Source of the DNA: JAYSRU01 sp043720875
Lineage (GTDB): Bacteria; Bacteroidota; Bacteroidia; Flavobacteriales_D; Crocinitomicaceae
Reading direction: 5' to 3'
Assembly (NCBI GenBank): GCA_043720875.1
Contig: JAYSRU010000195.1
Location: 1-10,184, forward strand
DNA length: 10,184 nucleotides
In this document: piece by piece, positions 6,001 through 10,184 of the stretch
How positions within the stretch are numbered: position 1 is the stretch's first letter
How the letters are laid out: every line of letters begins with the position of its first letter
Program-made: the position numbers and the translations under genes
The notes under the pieces: model-generated
Databases searched by the model: none
What the model was told of the DNA's origin: nothing
The model's input: only the letters and a program-made list of their open reading frames with translations

Positions 6001-6702
6001 ATGGGAGTTTTTAAATTTTCATCGTTTTCGATTCAACAAAATGATTTCGTGTTTAAGGTAGGTACCGATTCCATGATCTTAGGAGCATTAATTGAAACTA
6101 ATTCACCTAAAAGAATCTTGGACATTGGCTGTGGTTCTGGCGTATTGAGTTTATTTTGCGCCACTAAATATCCTAATGCCAGCATTACTTCATTAGATTT
6201 GAATGAAGCAGCGGTAAGTTTAACCCAATTAAACTTTGTCAACAACGACATTTCCAACGTGGTGGAGTTTATCTGCAAAGATTTCAATGCTTATGAATCG
6301 ATTGAAAAGTTCGACTTAATCATCTCTAATCCTCCTTATTTCGTTAATTCTACTAAAAGTGAAAAAAGTCATTTAGAAATTGCGCGCCATCAAGATTCAT
6401 TATCTATCGAAACACTGCTAGTGCAGGCTGAAACATTCTTGACCTCAACTGGTGAGTTGATGTTAATTCTACCCTTTGAATTCGATGCTATCGTAATGAG
6501 TTTAGCCAAACAGATAAATCTTCACTGCAACCGTAAAATTGAAATCAATTCGTTGCCAAATCAACCTTGGAGAATAAGTTATGTTTTTTCAAGAATCATG
6601 TCTACCAGTAAAGCAACAGAACTCACTGTCAGAAACCCGGATGGAAGCTATCACGACAGCTACAAATTACTTTGCGCAAAGTATCACGATAGAGAAATTT
6701 AA
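6001..6702 (+). CDS. trmN6: tRNA1(Val) (adenine(37)-N6)-methyltransferase
   Basis: A 233-residue S-adenosylmethionine-dependent methyltransferase of the YfiC/TrmN6 family, which places N6-methyl on adenine 37 next to the valine tRNA anticodon. The family start FKFSSFSIQQNDFVFKVGTD (4-23) is followed by SMILGAL. The SAM-binding motif I is ILDIGCGSGVLSLF (39-52), with the acidic ribose contact D66 in SLDLNEAA. The adenine N6-methyltransferase catalytic motif is NPPY (110-113) in FDLIISNPPYF. Length is normal for the family (about 240). It lies 18 bp after rimM, in the place where many bacteria have trmD, and converges on the PorP/SprF gene with 14 bp between stops. The rpsP-rimM-trmN6 order is one I recall in Flavobacteriia. 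Confidence 0.93.
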   Translation: MGVFKFSSFSIQQNDFVFKVGTDSMILGALIETNSPKRILDIGCGSGVLSLFCATKYPNASITSLDLNEAAVSLTQLNFVNNDISNVVEFICKDFNAYESIEKFDLIISNPPYFVNSTKSEKSHLEIARHQDSLSIETLLVQAETFLTSTGELMLILPFEFDAIVMSLAKQINLHCNRKIEINSLPNQPWRISYVFSRIMSTSKATELTVRNPDGSYHDSYKLLCAKYHDREI

Positions 6703-6716
6703 TTCAGGTTAACTGT

Positions 6717-7673
6717 TTAAAATGACGGACAAGAAATAGTTCTAAACGAAACTGGTTTTTTCTTACAGCGTATATTGATTCCCATTGATATTTCATGCGA
6801 TCCGCCTGAAACGCCATTATTCAATTTAGAAACAGTTACATCATAGCTGTATCCTAATTTAAAATTCCCTGTATTAATTCCCAAAGCAAGAATGAACGCA
6901 TCTCTGTTTCTAAACCAGAATCCTGCTTGAAAATTGCCATACTTTATGTAAGTTCCAAGGTTTAATTCCATGAATCCATTTTGATATTGATAGATAATAT
7001 TAGGCATAACACTGGTTACGTTTTGATACCTTGATTTACCACCCATCGGAATATCTGCACCCATATGTGCAGTTAGTTTGATTGGTAATTGAGAGTTTCC
7101 GATAATCATCGATTCGTTTGGACGATTTAAATGATGCGCAGCGAAACCAAAAAAGAATTTTTTAGAGAAACCAACGAATCCGGCAGAAGCATCAAAAAAT
7201 CCGCGTGAACCACCCCTTGGAACATCTCCTGTTTGGTAAATAAATCCTCTTCTCGGATCAATCATATCTCCAAAAGTCAATTTATCCCAATCCAAAAATT
7301 TCTGCATCCATGCTGCTCTAGCTCCAAAAAGCATGGTAAACTTTCGATTCACTTTTAAGTGATAAGAGTAAAACAACGCTAATGTTGAGGTCTGAATAGA
7401 AGCCTTGCCTTGTTGATCATGCATGAGTAACGCACCGAATCCACCATTTATTGACTTAAAATATTGATCGTAACTTGCTGAATAGGTTACAAAATTGCCA
7501 GTAAGTGAAGGCCATTGATTTCGGTAATTCATGGCAAATCTCGGACATCCATTTGAACCAGCAAAAGCTGGGTTCAAATAGAGCGGGTTCGCATAGAATT
7601 GAGTGAAAGTTGGATCTTGACCAATCACTTGAAAACTACATAGTAAAGCAAATATTACGCTGATTCTTTTCAT
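6717..7673 (-). CDS. PorP/SprF family outer-membrane protein
   Basis: A 318-residue beta-barrel of the PorP/SprF family, outer-membrane proteins tied to type IX secretion and, for SprF, to surface delivery of gliding adhesins. The ATG at 7673 is chosen because it opens a clear signal peptide (MKRISVIFALLCSFQVIGQ, cut probably after Q19) and has AGGA 6 nt upstream. A start at 7784 would overlap the preceding gene and bury the signal. Family marks follow at once: DPTFTQFYANPLYLNPAFAGS (20-40; a conserved entry motif), NYRNQWPSLTGNFVTYSASYDQ (about 48-69), and GGFGALLMHDQQG (75-87). Toward the end it reads LGYSYDVTVSKLNNG and SGGSHEISMGINI, the usual last strands. The tail ends RTISCPSF, an ending I recall in one subgroup. 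It is the last gene of the sigma operon, 10 bp after the fusion protein. No type IX substrate with a C-terminal sorting domain lies within the window. Confidence 0.92.
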   Translation of the reverse strand: MKRISVIFALLCSFQVIGQDPTFTQFYANPLYLNPAFAGSNGCPRFAMNYRNQWPSLTGNFVTYSASYDQYFKSINGGFGALLMHDQQGKASIQTSTLALFYSYHLKVNRKFTMLFGARAAWMQKFLDWDKLTFGDMIDPRRGFIYQTGDVPRGGSRGFFDASAGFVGFSKKFFFGFAAHHLNRPNESMIIGNSQLPIKLTAHMGADIPMGGKSRYQNVTSVMPNIIYQYQNGFMELNLGTYIKYGNFQAGFWFRNRDAFILALGINTGNFKLGYSYDVTVSKLNNGVSGGSHEISMGINIRCKKKPVSFRTISCPSF

Positions 7674-7683
7674 GATTCCTAGA

Positions 7684-9384
7684 TTATAATTTATTGATTT
7701 TTGACTTTTTGCCCATAAACTTGATGCCAAATTGATGAGATAAACTTTGTGTTGCATTAACGGAAGAATTAAGGTAGTCGGCATGATAAAAAATGCTAAA
7801 TCTCTTGAGTTCTAAGCCAACGCCAAGTGACGGCTCAACGTTGTTAGAAATACTTCCGTTGAACATTAGTTTTTTGTATTGGTAGTTTACGCCAAGCCAC
7901 ATTTCGGATAATCCGCCGTGTTTCTGATAAATGATTGAAGGGGATATTCTAATCGTTTTCTTTAAATTTTCATAATCCGTACCAAGTGTGAATAGTATTT
8001 GATTATCTGCACGTGTATTGTTGTTTATTTCTGTGGCAAATAAATCGTCATAGTGTTTAAAAAGATTGTCTACTTGAAATCCTGCATAAAAATATTTTGA
8101 ATTCACGAGTAATCCAAGTCCAATATCTTTATACCAAAGTGAATTTCCGATCGGGTTTTCTTCTTGATTTAAAAGACTGATTGCGTTTCCACGATCAATT
8201 TCTACACTTTGATTAAACAGTTCAGTTCCAAGATTCAAATGTTTATTGCCCATCTTGAATCGTATACTTGGTTCAAGTGTGGTTTTCGAATTTATACTAA
8301 TTTTTGGAGAATATGTTAAGCTTGCTTCCGTACCTTTTACAATTCCATCGCCGTAGTAGGTGTTTTTTAGTTGAGCACCAATTCCACCTCGCATCCCATA
8401 TACATATGATCCAAAGTTTATGGAATTCATATATTGGCTGTTATTATAATCAAGCCATTGCATTCTGCTCTGTAAGGTAAGGGTTGGGGTGAACGAAGCA
8501 CCAACGAATCCAAAGTTAACATCTTGTAATGTGTGTCCGGGTAAGTATAAATGTGGGGTTCTAGAGTTTTTAAGCGCAATTGGATAATCCATCATTCGTT
8601 TGAGCATTCGATATTTCTGTTTGAAATTCAACTGTAATCTGTGATAATTTGATGGTTTAGTTTTACTAGATTGTTTGCTGGCGTGTTGGACTTTGAATGA
8701 GTTGGACGAATTTAATTTAGTTATGGGTACAATTCCATGTTTACCGAAAGTAAGGGTAGGGGCACTTTCAATGAATCGCATGGAAATAATGTCCAAATTC
8801 GCTGGTAATTCTTTTGGCTGAATAATAGAGGGTAAACTTAAGCTCGAAACAAATTTTTCTGAGTCAACTGATTTTTGGTTTAATAGAACAGGTTCTTGCC
8901 TAGTCAACTGAACGGATAAGCTATTTATCTTTGTTGCCTTACGACCTATTATTTCATAATTTGCGCTCACATTTTTAGTCGACTGGATTGATTGAGTTTT
9001 GATGCTAGATTTATTAGCAATATTCGAGTGGACCAGTTCTGATTTTTTTTTGTTCGAGGTGATAGAAGAAATGCGCGTAGTTTCGTTTTCGTTTGTCCAA
9101 AGTAGAGAGAATAAAAACACCGAAACTAATGCAGCAAAACCAAATACTTCTTTATAAGGAATAGAAACAACTTGTTTAAAGGAATGTTGCTGTATTTGCG
9201 CAATTGCTAATTCATTATCTATGTCATCTTCAATTCGGATGGCTTCCCAAGCTTCAAGATCTATTTCTAATTCAGGATTTTCAAGAATGAAAAGTTCAAG
9301 TGCCTCGACTTGAGATGCACTTAAATTACCTTCGAAATAATCGAATAACCAACGGTCTATGTTAGAGTAACTAGGGGAGATCAT
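7684..9384 (-). CDS. Predicted dual-membrane anti-sigma factor with PorP/SprF-like barrel
   Basis: A 566-residue protein with four parts. Residues 1-79 resemble the short cytoplasmic anti-sigma domain of Bacteroidota: IDRWLFDYFEGNLSASQVEA then LFILENPELE (9-40), an acidic helix, and a lysine just before the membrane. Residues 80-96 (VFGFAALVSVFLFSLLW) form one transmembrane helix, with positive charge before and negative after, so N-terminus inside. Residues about 97-280 are a polar Ser/Asn/Lys/Thr-rich linker with little predicted structure. Residues about 281-556 are a beta-barrel: alternating aromatic strands, MRGGIGAQLKNTYYGDG (331-347) like the GGxGxxxxxDxxG of PorP, FYAGFQVDNLFKH (432-444) like the AGFxxxHL strand, and a final strand FGIKF (552-556). 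It overlaps the sigma gene by 4 bp (ATGA), the mark of a coupled sigma/anti-sigma pair. It lacks a cleavable signal peptide; the single helix would serve for export. Function is inferred; the barrel assignment is by pattern only. Confidence 0.82.
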   Translation of the reverse strand: MISPSYSNIDRWLFDYFEGNLSASQVEALELFILENPELEIDLEAWEAIRIEDDIDNELAIAQIQQHSFKQVVSIPYKEVFGFAALVSVFLFSLLWTNENETTRISSITSNKKKSELVHSNIANKSSIKTQSIQSTKNVSANYEIIGRKATKINSLSVQLTRQEPVLLNQKSVDSEKFVSSLSLPSIIQPKELPANLDIISMRFIESAPTLTFGKHGIVPITKLNSSNSFKVQHASKQSSKTKPSNYHRLQLNFKQKYRMLKRMMDYPIALKNSRTPHLYLPGHTLQDVNFGFVGASFTPTLTLQSRMQWLDYNNSQYMNSINFGSYVYGMRGGIGAQLKNTYYGDGIVKGTEASLTYSPKISINSKTTLEPSIRFKMGNKHLNLGTELFNQSVEIDRGNAISLLNQEENPIGNSLWYKDIGLGLLVNSKYFYAGFQVDNLFKHYDDLFATEINNNTRADNQILFTLGTDYENLKKTIRISPSIIYQKHGGLSEMWLGVNYQYKKLMFNGSISNNVEPSLGVGLELKRFSIFYHADYLNSSVNATQSLSHQFGIKFMGKKSKINKL

Positions 9385-9863
9385 GCAAGTTCCATTAATT
9401 GTAAGACTCTCTTTTTCATTTTCATGCGCGCACGAAACAAATAAACTTTAACTTGTGGTTCAGAAAGGGTGAGTATTTTACCAATTTCTTTGTAATCGTA
9501 TCCTTCCAAATCTCGCAATAATATGATGCTTTTCTGAATAGGAGGAAGAATTGCTAATGCAAGTTCTACAATTTCTTTAGCGTCCGTCTTTGTATCAAAG
9601 TATACGGTTTCTGGTAACGGTTTATCCGTATATTCAGTTCTTCTTTTTTTAACAGAAAAATTGATTAGCGCATGATAGGCCGTTGTAAATAGCCAAGATT
9701 TTGCAGTTGCAATTACAATCGTTTCCCGATTGAGCCATAGTTTTTCAAAAACATCCTGTACAATATCACGCGCATCTTCTTCATTTCGAAGATACTTGGC
9801 TACGAAACGAAATAAACTTTTCGTTTGGTCTTCAACTATGCTATTATATTGGTTTGTTTTCAA
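9381..9863 (-). CDS. ECF-type RNA polymerase sigma factor
   Basis: A 160-residue sigma-70 family factor with only regions 2 and 4, as in extracytoplasmic-function sigmas. Region 2 spans about 12-78: FRFVAKYLRNEEDARDIVQDVFEKLW holds the core-binding helix, and AKSWLFTTAYHALINFSVKKRR the -10 recognition helices. Region 4 spans about 97-150, with the helix-turn-helix YDYKEIGKILTLSEPQVKVYLFRARMKMK (123-151) for the -35 element. The reading frame has no ATG before region 2: an in-frame TAA lies at 9872-9870 and the only plausible start is TTG at 9863. A purine-rich AAGAAGATAA sits just upstream but is no real Shine-Dalgarno site. The stop overlaps the start of the anti-sigma/barrel fusion. It should be held inactive by that partner and released on an envelope signal; targets may include its own operon, which is inference. 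Confidence 0.93.
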   Translation of the reverse strand: MKTNQYNSIVEDQTKSLFRFVAKYLRNEEDARDIVQDVFEKLWLNRETIVIATAKSWLFTTAYHALINFSVKKRRTEYTDKPLPETVYFDTKTDAKEIVELALAILPPIQKSIILLRDLEGYDYKEIGKILTLSEPQVKVYLFRARMKMKKRVLQLMELA

Positions 9864-9885
9864 GTTAGTTTATCTTCTTAGAGAT

Positions 9886-9919
9886 GTTACAATTAAGGTA
9901 CTATTAAAGTTACATTAAG
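9886..9919. repeat. Direct repeat pair in the sigma operon promoter region
   Basis: GTTACAATTAAG (9886-9897) and GTTACATTAAG (9909-9919) start 23 bp apart, about two helical turns. Read toward the sigma gene they are CTTAATGTAAC then CTTAATTGTAAC. The upstream copy overlaps TAACTTTA (9912-9905), a 7-of-8 match to TAnnTTTG. They could be paired regulator sites or part of a promoter; the AAC at the end is reminiscent of ECF -35 elements. Confidence 0.4.
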
Positions 9920-9994
9920 ATTCATTAATTTAATAAAAATAGCATTTAAATTTTGAAATTTATGTTCGAAATGTTTAAACTGTATTAATTATAG

Positions 9995-10002
9995 TATATT
10001 TA
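9995..10002 (+). promoter_or_regulatory. -7-like box for the acyl-CoA ligase gene
   Basis: TATATTTA is a 7-of-8 match to TAnnTTTG, 36 nt upstream of the ATG at 10038. A transcript from it would have a leader of about 30 nt. No good -33 TTG lies at the expected distance. Confidence 0.35.
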
Positions 10003-10015
10003 GCTGCTACGAACG

Positions 10016-10025
10016 AATGTAACTT
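10016..10025 (+). repeat. AATGTAACTT element, inverted copy of one by the sigma promoter
   Basis: The 10-mer AATGTAACTT is found here on the plus strand and again on the minus strand at 9916-9907, facing the sigma operon. The two copies point outward at the two divergent genes, 99 bp apart (centre to centre 109 bp). This copy is in the predicted leader of the acyl-CoA ligase, 13 nt before its ATG. Confidence 0.35.
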
Positions 10026-10037
10026 ACTCCATAAGCC

Positions 10038-10184
10038 ATGAAAACAGTACAACGTATTTTTGACCTTCCTTATCTTCAATTGGAAACCAGTCCATTAGAT
10101 GGAGCCTTTAATTCTAAAATTAATGGAGTTTGGGAGAAAACTTCAACTAAAGATTTTATCAAGGCAGTTGAAACGGCTGCAAAG
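10038..10184 (+). CDS. AMP-forming long-chain acyl-CoA ligase, N-terminal fragment cut by window edge
   Basis: An ATG at 10038 opens a frame of 49 codons to the right edge without a stop. The peptide starts MKTVQRIFDLPYLQLE and continues through NGVWEKTSTKDFI. This is the N-terminus I associate with Bacteroidota AMP-dependent synthetases of the long-chain fatty acid-CoA ligase type: an R-x-FDxPYYQLE start, then a W-x-x-x-S-T-x-(D/E)-(F/Y)-I segment. The catalytic AMP-binding motifs would come later and are not in view, so the call rests on the N-terminus alone. It is divergent from the sigma operon, with 174 bp between the starts. Missing sequence is due only to the window end. Confidence 0.72.
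   Translation, partial: MKTVQRIFDLPYLQLETSPLDGAFNSKINGVWEKTSTKDFIKAVETAAK

Noticed and set aside
6033..6287. Minus-strand open frame of 84 codons inside trmN6
   Set aside because: Antisense to the SAM-binding region of trmN6, with no features of its own.
7674..7784. A 37-codon N-terminal extension of the PorP/SprF gene with an ATG at 7784
   Set aside because: It lies inside the end of the fusion gene in another frame, carries no signal peptide at its start, and hides the clear signal peptide that begins at 7673.
9730..9918. Plus-strand open frame of 62 codons over the sigma factor start
   Set aside because: Antisense to sigma region 2; a hydrophobic end arises by chance from AT-rich DNA.

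Overview
The window looks like chromosomal DNA from a marine or freshwater member of the Bacteroidota, most likely order Flavobacteriales (a Crocinitomicaceae/Cryomorphaceae-like lineage is a guess). The signs are AT-rich DNA, weak or absent Shine-Dalgarno sequences, TAnnTTTG-type -7 promoter boxes (including TATCTTTG upstream of rpsP), two PorP/SprF-type outer-membrane proteins, and the gene order rpsP-rimM-trmN6. I see no insertion sequence, CRISPR array, tRNA or rRNA. There are nine intact genes of recognised family, one sigma/anti-sigma/barrel system of unusual design within that set, and a cut gene at each edge.

Left part (1-2070). A secreted protein of unknown function is cut by the left edge. 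Upstream of it on the same strand is a two-cluster ferredoxin. Divergent from the ferredoxin is a LuxC-type acyl-CoA reductase. The short space between the divergent genes holds an 18-bp perfect palindrome that contains a -7 promoter box on each strand, and a second inverted repeat.

Middle left (2108-4609, minus strand). A tight three-gene operon reads leftward: a GT2-type glycosyltransferase, an HD-domain phosphohydrolase of the YedJ type, and a ROK-family sugar kinase with a complete zinc motif. Gaps are 15 and 3 bp.

Middle right (4767-6702, plus strand). A housekeeping operon starts at a clear -7 box. It holds rpsP with a long charged C-terminal tail and a hairpin in its leader, rimM from a TTG start, and trmN6. 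The trmD and rplS genes that follow rimM in many bacteria are absent here.

Right part (6717-9863, minus strand). This is the most interesting region. An ECF sigma factor with a TTG start overlaps by 4 bp (ATGA) a 566-residue protein. That protein has a short anti-sigma-like N-terminus, one transmembrane helix, a linker of about 180 residues, and a C-terminal beta-barrel resembling PorP/SprF. A stand-alone PorP/SprF lipid-exported barrel protein follows 10 bp later. The fusion should span both membranes, so the sensor barrel and the anti-sigma factor would be one polypeptide. This matches the general plan of the dual membrane-spanning anti-sigma factors (Dma) known in Bacteroides, but with a barrel type that suggests a link to type IX secretion or gliding-type surface export.

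Right edge (10038-10184, plus strand). The first 49 codons of an AMP-forming long-chain acyl-CoA ligase diverge from the sigma operon. The space between them carries repeated TGTAAC-containing elements.
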